A DNA stretch of 64,000 nucleotides, taken from positions 1-64,000 of the forward strand of contig NZ_FNQO01000003.1 in the NCBI RefSeq assembly GCF_900107725.1. The letters are read 5' to 3'. This document shows positions 24,489 to 33,077 of the stretch, in pieces. Made by a program: the position numbers and the translations under genes. Each line of letters starts with the position of its first letter. Position 1 is the first letter of the stretch. The notes beneath the pieces are model-generated. The model worked only from the letters and a program-made list of their open reading frames with translations. It was not told the origin of the DNA and made no database searches. Source of the stretch: Microbulbifer marinus. Lineage in GTDB: Bacteria; Pseudomonadota; Gammaproteobacteria; Pseudomonadales; Cellvibrionaceae.

Positions 24489-24524
24489 GGAATCGGGAGG
24501 GCGCTGTCACCCTCCCCCGATTCC
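24489..24524. terminator. hairpin between convergent degV and accA
   Basis: Arms GGAATCGGGAGGG and CCCTCCCCCGATTCC pair with a two-base bulge around an eight-base loop, in the gap where degV and accA converge. The absence of a T-run lowers certainty. Confidence 0.45.
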
Positions 24525-24551
24525 GGGAGAGGGTGAATTCTGAAACGGGGA

Positions 24552-25508
24552 TTAGGAGACGATGTTCCCGTAGCTCATCAGGCGCTGGTACCGCTTCTCT
24601 AGCAACTCATCGATCGGCACACTGCGCAGCTCCTCGAGCTGGGCACTGAGACGCTCTCTCAGGCGCGAAGCCATGGTATCCGGATCGCGGTGGGCGCCGC
24701 CCAGAGGCTCCGGAATGGTTTCATCCACGATGCCCAGCTCTTCCAGCACGCTGGAAGTCACCCCCATGGCCTCGGCCGCCAGCGGCGCCTTCTCCACGGT
24801 TTTCCAGATAATGTTGGCGCAGCCTTCCGGCGAAATCACGAAGTAGGTCGAGTACTGCAGCATGTTCAGCTGATCGCCGACGCCTATCGCCAGGGCGCCG
24901 CCGGAAGAGCCCTCGCCGATCACCGTGCAGATGATCGGCGTGCGCAGGCGCGACATGACCGCCAGGTTCTTTGCGATGGCTTCACTGATGCCACGCTCCT
25001 CACTGTCGATGCCGGGATAGGCCCCGGGTGTATCGATCAGCGTCAGCACCGGCATTTTGAAACGCTCGGCCATTTCCATGACACGCAGTGCCTTGCGATA
25101 GCCCTCGGGCTTCGGCATACCGAAGTTGCGGGCCACCTTTTCGTTGACGGAGCGACCTTTCTCCTCACCGATCACCGCCACCGGCACGCCGTTCAGGCGC
25201 GCAATACCCGCGATAATCGCCTTGTCATCCCCGAAATGGCGGTCGCCGTGCAGCTCGTCCCAGTCGGTGAAGATGCGCTCTATATAGTCTTTCGAATAGG
25301 GGCGCTGTGGATGGCGCGCCACTTGCACCACCTGCCACGGCGACAGGTCGGAGTAAATGGATTCGGTCAGACTCTTGCTCTTCTCCCGCAGGCGGGCCAC
25401 CTCGTCAGCAATGTTCAGCTCGTTGTCATCGCCCACGTGCTGCAGCTCTTTTATCTTGCCTTCCAGTTCAGCAATCGGCTGTTCAAACTCGAGAAAATTG
25501 AAATTCAT
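24552..25508 (-). CDS. accA: acetyl-CoA carboxylase carboxyltransferase subunit alpha
   Basis: A 318-residue subunit that, with AccD, transfers the carboxyl group from biotin to acetyl-CoA, the first step of fatty-acid synthesis. [15 protein letters not shown] at the start, [45 protein letters not shown] and [15 protein letters not shown] are diagnostic. It follows dnaE by 93 bases, the classical dnaE-accA arrangement. Confidence 0.97.
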   Translation of the reverse strand: MNFNFLEFEQPIAELEGKIKELQHVGDDNELNIADEVARLREKSKSLTESIYSDLSPWQVVQVARHPQRPYSKDYIERIFTDWDELHGDRHFGDDKAIIAGIARLNGVPVAVIGEEKGRSVNEKVARNFGMPKPEGYRKALRVMEMAERFKMPVLTLIDTPGAYPGIDSEERGISEAIAKNLAVMSRLRTPIICTVIGEGSSGGALAIGVGDQLNMLQYSTYFVISPEGCANIIWKTVEKAPLAAEAMGVTSSVLEELGIVDETIPEPLGGAHRDPDTMASRLRERLSAQLEELRSVPIDELLEKRYQRLMSYGNIVS

Positions 25509-25601
25509 GAAATCCGCGCCTTTAACTCAATTCAACGCCACCAGGACATAATGGCGGCATAGCTTACCCGTACAGAACCAGCCAGTCGACCCCGGGCGCA
25601 T

Positions 25602-28600
25602 CTACCGTCGCTCAGTGTAGTTGAGCGCAACCCGCTCGCGCCCGAGCAATTCGCGCAATGACTGCACCAGCTGGTCATTTGGCTCCACGTTCCACTCGGG
25701 TGGCAACTTGTAGACACCGCGGGCGTCGCTGCGCATAACCTCCAGTCTGACACCGCAACTACTGGCGGGCCCACCGGTATAGGGTTGCAGGCAGGCCGCC
25801 AGGCGCTTGGCCAGCCCGGGCGTCGCGGCGGCGCTTTCCAGTTGCAGGCGCATCCCGTTTACGCTGCGCTGGCGCAGTTCGTCCAGTGTCGAGACGCCGT
25901 TGACGGTCATTTTCAGGCCGCCGCTGTAGTCATCGTGGGCAACCGGGCCGTCCAGCACCAGCAGCGAATCCTTGGCCAGTTTTTCGCGGTGCTCGCCAAA
26001 TGCCTCGCTGAACACCGCCGCTTCGATGCGGCCACTTCGATCATCCAGCGTCACGATTGCCATGGTATCGCCGCGCTTGGTTTTCATCACCCGCATCGCC
26101 ACCACCAAGCCAGCCACCTTCTGGCTTTCCTTGCCCGGCTTCAGGTCGGCGATACGCGCCTTCACCAGATGCTTGAGCTCATCCTCGTATTCGTCGATCG
26201 GGTGGCCGGTCAGGTAAAGGCCGAGTGTGTTCTTCTCGCCCTCGAGGCGCTCGCGGATACTCCACGGGCGGGTGCGGCGGAATTCCGCGTAGACATCGCC
26301 ATCGGACGCCTGCGGCACCACCTCGCCGAACAGGTCCATCATGCCCGCGCTGGCGTTGGCGGCCTGCTGCTCGGCCGCCTTCACCGCCTCGTCCAGCGCA
26401 TTGAACAGTACCGCGCGGGAGTAATCCAGGCCGTCAGCGCCGCCGACATCCGGGCCGATGCCGTCCAACGCGCCGGAACGCACCAGCGCTTCCAGCGCGC
26501 GCTTGTTGACCTTGCGCGGATCGATGCGGGAACAGAAATCGAACAGGTCGGTAAATGGCCCGCCCTCTTCACGCACCGCGATAATGTTCTCGATCGGGCC
26601 CTCACCAAGGCCCTTGATGGCGCCGAGGCCGTAGATGATGCGGTTGTCGATATCGACCGAGAACTGGTAGCTGCCCAGATTCACGTCCGGCGGTACCAGC
26701 ACCAGCTCCATGGCCCGGCACTCTTCGATAAAGGTCACCACCTTGTCGGTCTTGTCCATGTCCGAAGACATGGTCGCGGCCATGAACTGTGCCGGGTAGT
26801 GCGCCTTCAGCCAAGCGGTCTGGTAAGACACCAGCGCATAGGCGGCGGAGTGGGATTTGTTGAAGCCGTAACCGGCGAACTTCTCCACCAAGTCGAAGAT
26901 CTTGATCGCCAGCTCCGGGTCAACGCCCTGGGCTTTCGCACCGTCTTCAAACGTCGCCCGCTGCTTGGCCATCTCCTCGGGCTTTTTCTTACCCATGGCG
27001 CGGCGTAGCATGTCGGCGCCACCGAGCGTATAGCCGGCCAACTCCTGTGCGATCTGCATCACCTGTTCCTGGTAGACGATAACGCCGTAGGTCGGCTCCA
27101 GGATCGGTTTCAGTTTCTCGTGCTGGTATTTGGCATCCGGGTAGGCCACCTGGGCGCGGCCGTGCTTCCGGTTGATAAAGTCGTCCACCATGCCCGACTG
27201 CAGCGGACCCGGGCGGAACAGGGCCACCAGGGCGATCATGTCCTCGAGGTTATCCGGCTGCAGGCGCTTGATCAGGTCCTTCATGCCGCGGGATTCCAGC
27301 TGGAACACGGCGGTGGTCTCGGCCCGCTTGATCATCTTGAAGGTTTCTTCATCGTCGAGTGGCAGCGCCTCGATGACGAGCGGCTCCCTGCCCTCGCGCG
27401 CGCGCTGCTCGTCCACCATGCGCTTGGCCCAGTCGATGATCGTCAGCGTGCGCAGGCCAAGGAAGTCAAACTTCACCAAGCCCGCGTCTTCTACGTCGTT
27501 CTTGTCGAACTGGGTCACCAGACCGGCACCGGTCTCGTCGCAGTAGAGCGGGGCGAAATCGGTCAGCTTGGTCGGTGCAATGACCACGCCGCCGGCGTGC
27601 TTGCCCACGTTACGGGCCACACCCTCGAGCTGCAGGGCCATCTCCCAGATTTCCTGGCCCTCCTCGTCGTTCTCGAGAAATTCCCGCAGCACCTCTTCCT
27701 GCTCGAACGCCTTCGTCAGGGTCATGCCGACGTCGGGCGGAATCATCTTCGACAGCTTGTCGGCAAGGCCGTAGGACTTGCCCTGTACCCGCGCCACGTC
27801 GCGCACCACCGCTTTCGCCGCCATGGTGCCGAACGTGATGATCTGGCTCACCGCCTGGCGGCCGTAATTGTCGGCCACGTAGCCGATCACCCGGTCGCGT
27901 TTCTCCATGCAGAAGTCGACGTCGAAGTCGGGCATCGACACCCGCTCCGGGTTCAGGAAGCGCTCGAACAGCAGGTCGTACTGCAGCGGATCCAGGTCGG
28001 TAATATCCAGCGAGTAGGCCACCAGCGAGCCGGCACCGGAACCCCGCCCCGGCCCTACCGGGATATCGTGGTCCTTGGCCCACTGGATAAAGTCCATCAC
28101 GATCAGGAAGTAGCCCGGGAAGCCCATCTGGATGATGATGTCCAGCTCGAAGCGCAGCCGATCCTCGTAGACCTTGCGGCGCTCGGCGTAATCCGGCGCG
28201 GACTTGTCGAGAATTTTCTCCAGGCGCCGTTCCAGGCCGTCGAAAGAGACCTTCTCAAAGAACTGGTTCTCGGTCATGCCCTCGGGAATCGGGTACTCCG
28301 GCAGGAAGTACTTGCCCAGCTGAATCGGTGCCGAGCAGCGCTTGGCGATCTCCACGGTATTGTGCAGGGCTTCGGGAATATCGCTGAACAGCTCCCACAT
28401 TTCTTCTGATGTGCGGAAATACTGTTCCGCCGAATAGCGTCGCTCGCGGCGCGGATCGTCCAAGGCGCGACCTTCGTGAATACAGACGCGCACCTCGTGG
28501 GCCTCGAATTCGCTCTCCTCGAGGAAACGCACATCGTTGGTGGCCACGACCGGCAGGCTCAGCTCCTGGGCAAGGGCAACCGCTGCGTGCAGGTATTCCT

Positions 28601-29129
28601 CGTCACCGGCGCGGCCAGTGCGCTGCAGTTCCAGGTAGTAGCGACCGGGGAAAATCTGGGCCCACTCCCGGGCCAGCTCTTCCGCCTGCGCCCGGCGCCC
28701 GGCAACCAGTGCGCGGCCGACGTCGCCGTATTTGGCACCGGACAGCATCAGCACGCCTTCACTGTATTCGCGCAGCCATTCGCGGCGCACATAGGCGTTG
28801 CCGTGGTATTGGCCCTCCATCCAGGCGCGGGAGATCAGCTCGGTGATATTGCGGTAGCCGTCGCCGTTCATCGCATACAGCGTGATCAGCGTCGGCTTGT
28901 CCTCACCGCCCTCGCTGAGCCAGAAATCGGCACCGGTCAACGGCTTGATACCAGCGCCGAGACAGGCGCGATAGAACTTGATCTGGCCGTAGAAGTTGGT
29001 CTGGTCGGTCAGTGCCAGCGCCGGCATCTGCAGTTCTGCGGCGCGCGCCACCAGCGGCTTGATGCGCACCAGACCGTCGATCAGCGAAAATTCCGAGTGA
29101 ACTCGTAAATGGACAAAGGGTTGGGTCAT
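25602..29129 (-). CDS. dnaE: DNA polymerase III subunit alpha
   Basis: The replicative polymerase catalytic subunit, about 1175 residues. It has an N-terminal PHP domain ([16 protein letters not shown]), the polymerase core with [16 protein letters not shown] and the catalytic aspartates in [14 protein letters not shown], the tandem HhH region, and a C-terminal OB fold. The frame stays open to 29291, but those codons come from the repeat element at 29189-29310. The ATG at 29129 ([14 protein letters not shown]) matches family length; the ATG at 29141 is an alternative. No good ribosome-binding site is seen for either. Confidence 0.96.
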   Translation of the reverse strand: MTQPFVHLRVHSEFSLIDGLVRIKPLVARAAELQMPALALTDQTNFYGQIKFYRACLGAGIKPLTGADFWLSEGGEDKPTLITLYAMNGDGYRNITELISRAWMEGQYHGNAYVRREWLREYSEGVLMLSGAKYGDVGRALVAGRRAQAEELAREWAQIFPGRYYLELQRTGRAGDEEYLHAAVALAQELSLPVVATNDVRFLEESEFEAHEVRVCIHEGRALDDPRRERRYSAEQYFRTSEEMWELFSDIPEALHNTVEIAKRCSAPIQLGKYFLPEYPIPEGMTENQFFEKVSFDGLERRLEKILDKSAPDYAERRKVYEDRLRFELDIIIQMGFPGYFLIVMDFIQWAKDHDIPVGPGRGSGAGSLVAYSLDITDLDPLQYDLLFERFLNPERVSMPDFDVDFCMEKRDRVIGYVADNYGRQAVSQIITFGTMAAKAVVRDVARVQGKSYGLADKLSKMIPPDVGMTLTKAFEQEEVLREFLENDEEGQEIWEMALQLEGVARNVGKHAGGVVIAPTKLTDFAPLYCDETGAGLVTQFDKNDVEDAGLVKFDFLGLRTLTIIDWAKRMVDEQRAREGREPLVIEALPLDDEETFKMIKRAETTAVFQLESRGMKDLIKRLQPDNLEDMIALVALFRPGPLQSGMVDDFINRKHGRAQVAYPDAKYQHEKLKPILEPTYGVIVYQEQVMQIAQELAGYTLGGADMLRRAMGKKKPEEMAKQRATFEDGAKAQGVDPELAIKIFDLVEKFAGYGFNKSHSAAYALVSYQTAWLKAHYPAQFMAATMSSDMDKTDKVVTFIEECRAMELVLVPPDVNLGSYQFSVDIDNRIIYGLGAIKGLGEGPIENIIAVREEGGPFTDLFDFCSRIDPRKVNKRALEALVRSGALDGIGPDVGGADGLDYSRAVLFNALDEAVKAAEQQAANASAGMMDLFGEVVPQASDGDVYAEFRRTRPWSIRERLEGEKNTLGLYLTGHPIDEYEDELKHLVKARIADLKPGKESQKVAGLVVAMRVMKTKRGDTMAIVTLDDRSGRIEAAVFSEAFGEHREKLAKDSLLVLDGPVAHDDYSGGLKMTVNGVSTLDELRQRSVNGMRLQLESAAATPGLAKRLAACLQPYTGGPASSCGVRLEVMRSDARGVYKLPPEWNVEPNDQLVQSLRELLGRERVALNYTERR

Positions 29130-29188
29130 ATCATTACGCATTTTTTGGAGGCTAGGCCCGGGGTGCTCTGTAGCTGGCTTCCGGGCGC

Positions 29189-29310
29189 CCCTGCTACCGG
29201 TGAGCTTTCGCCAGACACGGGCTAGGCGCCCCCCTTTAATACATCCCTGTACGCTCTCCACGGCCATCCATGGCCGTGGAAGGTCTGGCAAAAGCCCCCC
29301 GGTATCAGGG
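29189..29310. repeat. structured intergenic repeat, copy A
   Basis: Imperfect inverted arms of 28 bases (29189-29216 and 29283-29310) enclose a core AATACATCCCTGTACGCTCT (29238-29257). A perfect inner hairpin with nine-base arms CCACGGCCA/TGGCCGTGG and loop TCCA lies at 29258-29279. A related element occurs at 54660-54771. It stands just upstream of dnaE and yields a spurious N-terminal extension of that frame. Confidence 0.85.
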
Positions 29311-29367
29311 CTTCACATCGGCCTTATTAGGATGGCCGACCAATGCCGTTTTAATTCTTGTTTCGTG

Positions 29368-29583
29368 TTACCAGATGCGGCCCATCTGCCGCGCGCGCTC
29401 GGTACAGCTCTTCAGCACTGCACGGCGCTCATCGTTATTCATGGTGCCCCAGCGACTGATTTCCATACCGCTGCGGAAACAGCCCTCACAGATATCCTGC
29501 GCATTCAGGGCACATACGGAAATACACGGGGACTTTACCGGCTTCTCCACCGGCAACTCGGTCAATACTGCTTCTTCTGACAT
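29368..29583 (-). CDS. DUF1289 domain-containing protein
   Basis: A small 71-residue protein with the DUF1289 pattern SPCISVCALNAQDICEGCFRSGMEISRWG, four conserved cysteines that suggest a metal site, followed by a helical tail. Function is unknown. The ATG at 29583 overlaps the carbonic-anhydrase stop by one base (TGATG); a GTG one codon earlier is possible. Confidence 0.85.
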   Translation of the reverse strand: MSEEAVLTELPVEKPVKSPCISVCALNAQDICEGCFRSGMEISRWGTMNNDERRAVLKSCTERARQMGRIW

Positions 29584-30113
29584 CACGATTCTGAAACAGG
29601 GACTAACTGCTCGGCAAAGCGCTTGCCGTTGTCGGCGTAGTGATCGCTACTGGCCTTGAGCAGTTCGAAAGTGGATTCATCGAGGGTTTTGACAACCTTG
29701 CCGGGGCTGCCCAGTACCATCGAATAGTCGGGGATCTCGGCATTTTCGGTGACCAGCGCGTTGGCGCCGATGATGCAGCACTTGCCGATCTTGGCGCCGT
29801 TCAATACCACCGCGTTTATGCCGATCAGGCTGTAATCGCCGATACTGCAACCGTGCAGCATCACCTTGTGGCCGATGGTCACGCCGGTACCGATCGTCAG
29901 GGGAACGCCCGGATCCGTGTGCAGTACCGAGCCGTCCTGCACGTTGCTGTACTCGCCGATGGTGATCTGGTCGCAATCGCCGCGCACCACCGCATTGAAC
30001 CAGACACTGCTATGACTAAGCATTCTGACATTGCCGATCACGTGGGCGCCGGGCGCGATATAGTGCCCCTCGCCTTCCAGTTGTGGCTGCTTATCCCCCA
30101 GTCTGTACAGCAT
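29583..30113 (-). CDS. gamma-carbonic anhydrase family protein
   Basis: A 176-residue left-handed beta-helix protein of the YrdA/PaaY class. Hexapeptide repeats run through the middle, with metal-ligand histidines in the blocks [24 protein letters not shown]. The ATG at 30113 is chosen because GGAGG stands five bases before it; a longer frame from 30140 lacks a site. Members may bind zinc or iron, and carbonic-anhydrase activity is shown only for some. It is translationally coupled to the DUF1289 gene. Confidence 0.88.
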   Translation of the reverse strand: MLYRLGDKQPQLEGEGHYIAPGAHVIGNVRMLSHSSVWFNAVVRGDCDQITIGEYSNVQDGSVLHTDPGVPLTIGTGVTIGHKVMLHGCSIGDYSLIGINAVVLNGAKIGKCCIIGANALVTENAEIPDYSMVLGSPGKVVKTLDESTFELLKASSDHYADNGKRFAEQLVPVSES

Positions 30114-30216
30114 TCGGCCTCCGGCATTCTGTTGGTGCAAGCCGGGTATTATCCCGCGCCGAGGGGGCCGTGGCTAGCGGATGAACCTTGCGCTTTTTCC
30201 GGTGGCCCCGGGCGGG

Positions 30217-30717
30217 CTACAGCAGCGCGCCCTGCTGCACGAAACGGGCGCCCTCCAGGGACAGCAGGCGGGCCTTCATGTCCAGGCCGCCGGCGTAGCC
30301 GGTCAGGGTGCCGTCCGCGCCGATCACCCGGTGGCACGGAATCACTATCGCTATCGGGTTGGCGCCATTGGCCCGCGCCACCGCCCGAATCGCCTTCAGG
30401 TTGCCCAGTGTCTCCGCCTGCTCGCGGTAGCTGCGGGTTTCGCCGTAGGGGATGCGCAGCAGTGCGTCCCAGACGCGGCGCTGGAATTCGGTGCCGCGGG
30501 GGTTCAGAGGCAGCTCGAAATCCCGCCGCTCACCGGCGAAGTACTCTGTCAGCTGCTGTGCGGCCCTGTCGGTCAACTCCGACGCCCGGCGCTGCCAGTC
30601 CTGGCCCACCCGCGTCGCGTGTCCGTCGCGGTGAAACTCCAGCGCCACCAGCCCCCGCTCGTCCGCGGCGATCAAAACCTCGCCGAAGCGGGTGGAGTAG
30701 ATTTCATAGTTCGTCAT
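30217..30717 (-). CDS. ogt: methylated-DNA--protein-cysteine methyltransferase
   Basis: A 166-residue suicide DNA-repair protein that takes the methyl group from O6-methylguanine onto a cysteine. The acceptor lies in IPCHRV (Cys128), preceded by the DNA-binding helix GTEFQRRVWDALLRIPYGETRSY and followed by GYAGGLDMKARLLSLE. The ATG at 30717 lies two bases after the stop of the Ada-AlkA gene, so the two form an alkylation-repair operon. The frame's upstream extension is only a shadow of that neighbour. Confidence 0.95.
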   Translation of the reverse strand: MTNYEIYSTRFGEVLIAADERGLVALEFHRDGHATRVGQDWQRRASELTDRAAQQLTEYFAGERRDFELPLNPRGTEFQRRVWDALLRIPYGETRSYREQAETLGNLKAIRAVARANGANPIAIVIPCHRVIGADGTLTGYAGGLDMKARLLSLEGARFVQQGALL

Positions 30718-30719
30718 CG

Positions 30720-32186
30720 TCAATCTCCGGATTTCAGCGACTGCCACAACAACAGCGCCCCGTAGGCGCGCCACGGGCGCCAGTTTTCGGCCCGCGCCAG
30801 CGCCTGTTTCGGCTTGGCCTTTTCCGCCCCGCTGCCGAGTGCCTGCAATATTCCCAGGTCCGATGCCGGAAACGCGTCCGGCATCGACAGGCCGCGCATG
30901 GCGATATAGTGTGCGGTCCAGTCTCCGATGCCGGGCAACGCCGTTATCTGCCGGCACCAATCGTCCAGCTCTGGCTCGGCAAAATTCACCCGCCCTTCCA
31001 GAGTCGCGGCGACAAACTCACGCAGCGTCCGCGCTCGCGCGCGGGTCAAGCCCAGGTCGGAGAAGTCCGCTCCCTCGAGCCGCTGCGCGGTCGGGAACAG
31101 CCAGTGCTCGTCACCCGCATCGTCCACAAACGACTCGCCATAGCGGGCCACGATACGCCCGGCGATAGTGGTGGCGGCAGCAACGGAAATCTGCTGGCCG
31201 AGAATCGCGCGAATGGCGTATTCGAACGGATCCCAGGCGCCCGGCAAACGCAGCCCCGGCGAAAGCGCCAGCTGTTTCTCCAGCATCGGGTCCCGCGACA
31301 GCACGGCAGAGATCTCCTCGGTGTCGGCGTCCAGGTCGAACAGGCGCCGCAACCGCTGGTTGACCAGGTAGAGTGCTGCCCCAGCGCCCTCGCCCTGCAC
31401 CTCCACCACCAGGCGGCTCTTCTCCGCCTGGTGGGTTACCCGCAGTACGCCGCGGAACTGATCCAGCGCGATGCTGCGCTGGTACACCTCGCCCTCCACC
31501 TGCTCCACACCGGCCAGCACGCGCGCACCGAGAAATGCCAGTAGCTGCGACCAGTCCAGCGGCGGGCGGTAATCGAGATAGAGACGGATTCTTGATCCCC
31601 GCGCACCGGCCACGCCCCCAGCAGCCCGCTCCCGCCTGACTTCCGAAGGCGTGCGCTGGTAGATCTGCTTGAACACGCCGTTGAAGCGGCGCAGGCTGTT
31701 GAAACCCGCCTCAAACGCGATATCGGCGATCGGCAGTTCGGTATCGCGCAGCAGCCTGAATGCGAACAGCGCGCGCTCTGCCTGCCACACTGCCAGCGGG
31801 CTTACGCCCAGATGTTCGCCAAACAGCCGCCGCAGGTATCGGCTGCTGACCCCGAGGCGCATCGCCAGGACTTCCACGGATTGCGCTTCGCGCTCACTGC
31901 GCATCAACTTCAGCGCGCGCTGCACCGTCGTGGACACCAGCCCCCAGGCCGGGCTCCCCGGCGCCGAGTCCGGTCGGCAGCGCAGACAGGGGCGAAAGCC
32001 GGCATTCGCCGCCTCCGCCGCCGTCGCGAAGTAGGTCACATTGTGTTCCAGCGGCGGTCGCGCCGGACAGATGGGCCGACAGAAGATACCGGTGGTCTTC
32101 ACCGCCGTGAAGAAACGGCCATCGAAGCGCCGGTCGCGGGCAAGGCGCGCGCTGGAACAGATTGCGGGGTCGAGCTGCACTGACAT
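30720..32186 (-). CDS. Ada-type regulator fused to AlkA DNA-3-methyladenine glycosylase
   Basis: A 488-residue multidomain protein. Residues 1-75 form the Ada zinc domain with four cysteines (36, 40, 67, 70); Cys36 matches the E. coli Ada residue that accepts methyl from phosphotriesters. Residues 85-190 are an AraC-type double helix-turn-helix (LAMRLGVSSRYLRRLFGEHL, IADIAFEAGFNSLRRFNGVF). Residues 200-488 are AlkA: an N-terminal TBP-like domain, then the HhH-GPD glycosylase with LPGIGDWTAHYIAMRGL and predicted catalytic Asp443. It probably senses methylation damage, switches on its operon, and excises alkylated bases. The MGMT function is the next gene. Confidence 0.95.
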   Translation of the reverse strand: MSVQLDPAICSSARLARDRRFDGRFFTAVKTTGIFCRPICPARPPLEHNVTYFATAAEAANAGFRPCLRCRPDSAPGSPAWGLVSTTVQRALKLMRSEREAQSVEVLAMRLGVSSRYLRRLFGEHLGVSPLAVWQAERALFAFRLLRDTELPIADIAFEAGFNSLRRFNGVFKQIYQRTPSEVRRERAAGGVAGARGSRIRLYLDYRPPLDWSQLLAFLGARVLAGVEQVEGEVYQRSIALDQFRGVLRVTHQAEKSRLVVEVQGEGAGAALYLVNQRLRRLFDLDADTEEISAVLSRDPMLEKQLALSPGLRLPGAWDPFEYAIRAILGQQISVAAATTIAGRIVARYGESFVDDAGDEHWLFPTAQRLEGADFSDLGLTRARARTLREFVAATLEGRVNFAEPELDDWCRQITALPGIGDWTAHYIAMRGLSMPDAFPASDLGILQALGSGAEKAKPKQALARAENWRPWRAYGALLLWQSLKSGD

Positions 32187-33077
32187 CTCCTCTTGCAGGC
32201 GGTCAGTGTAGGGCGATGCGGCGATCGCGACTAGTCAAATTCGGAACTGACTGTTACACGCGACGGCGCCGGGATAAGCCTGAGGAAACGCTGGCAGGCC
32301 AGGTTGACGGAGCAGCTGCACTAGGAAGCAACTCATCAGAGGCGGAATACATTCGTGGCCAAGATTGTACTCAGAACACCTTGTGAAAATGCCAGAGATC
32401 GGGTCCGCGCGGTGACACCTCCCCACTTCAGAATGGCTCCCGTACAGGTGTCAACACGCGCACCAGTGTCCACAGGTAGCACAGACTTTGCCGTCGACTT
32501 TTTAGACGCCCTCGCGGCCGCGCCTAAAAATACATATCCAAATAGTCTGTAAGATTTACAAGCTCCGGATTTCGGAGGCCGCAGAGGTTGCCAGAGCATA
32601 TCTTGTCAGCTTCGCGATGCGAGCCGCGCCGAAGCCCGCCGAATGCTTACCCGCTCAACTTTAATCGATCATTGCGTACCAACTAGAGATCCCGCCGAAG
32701 GACATATTGAACTTACCGCAGTTGCAGGCCCTGAATCTCCCTTCACCCGACAGTCGAATGTCGCGACGCGATTGCGTCCCGATGTACCTGTCAAACGATT
32801 ACTTGATTATTGTCACGCCATTTTTTAGCAGTGGATCACAATTTCTATTAGAACTCAGACTGCAAAGAAGTATAAAGGCGGCCGGCAGCGCGCACCGCAA
32901 TTACCGGGCGTTCAATCAACCCCATTAGCGGCAGCGAGGCCGGGCCTACAGGGAAGTAGGTGGTGGATTTACGGCACATAAGAATTTTCCGCCGTACATC
33001 CGACTGCTGCGTAAGACAGGTTCACCCTTGTTCCCTGGCAGATAACAAAAAGGAATTTTGTTTTGGAGAGTTTATCC
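32187..33077. other. 891-bp intergenic stretch without a supportable gene
   Basis: Short frames exist on both strands (for example 32355-32552, 32336-32599 and 32707-32928), but none has a convincing ribosome-binding site, family motif or neighbour-like codon use. The stretch looks less GC-rich than its flanks. It must contain the promoter of the downstream lipoprotein gene, but no clear -35/-10 pair could be chosen. It could be decayed coding sequence. Confidence 0.5.

Noticed and set aside
27120..28409. 429-codon plus-strand frame
   Set aside because: Antisense to the dnaE polymerase core.
29640..31544. 634-codon plus-strand frame
   Set aside because: Antisense to the carbonic anhydrase, MGMT and Ada-AlkA genes; Pro/Arg-rich shadow composition.
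32336..32928. Short frames of 60-90 codons in the 891-bp gap
   Set aside because: No ribosome-binding sites, no motifs, overlapping on both strands.
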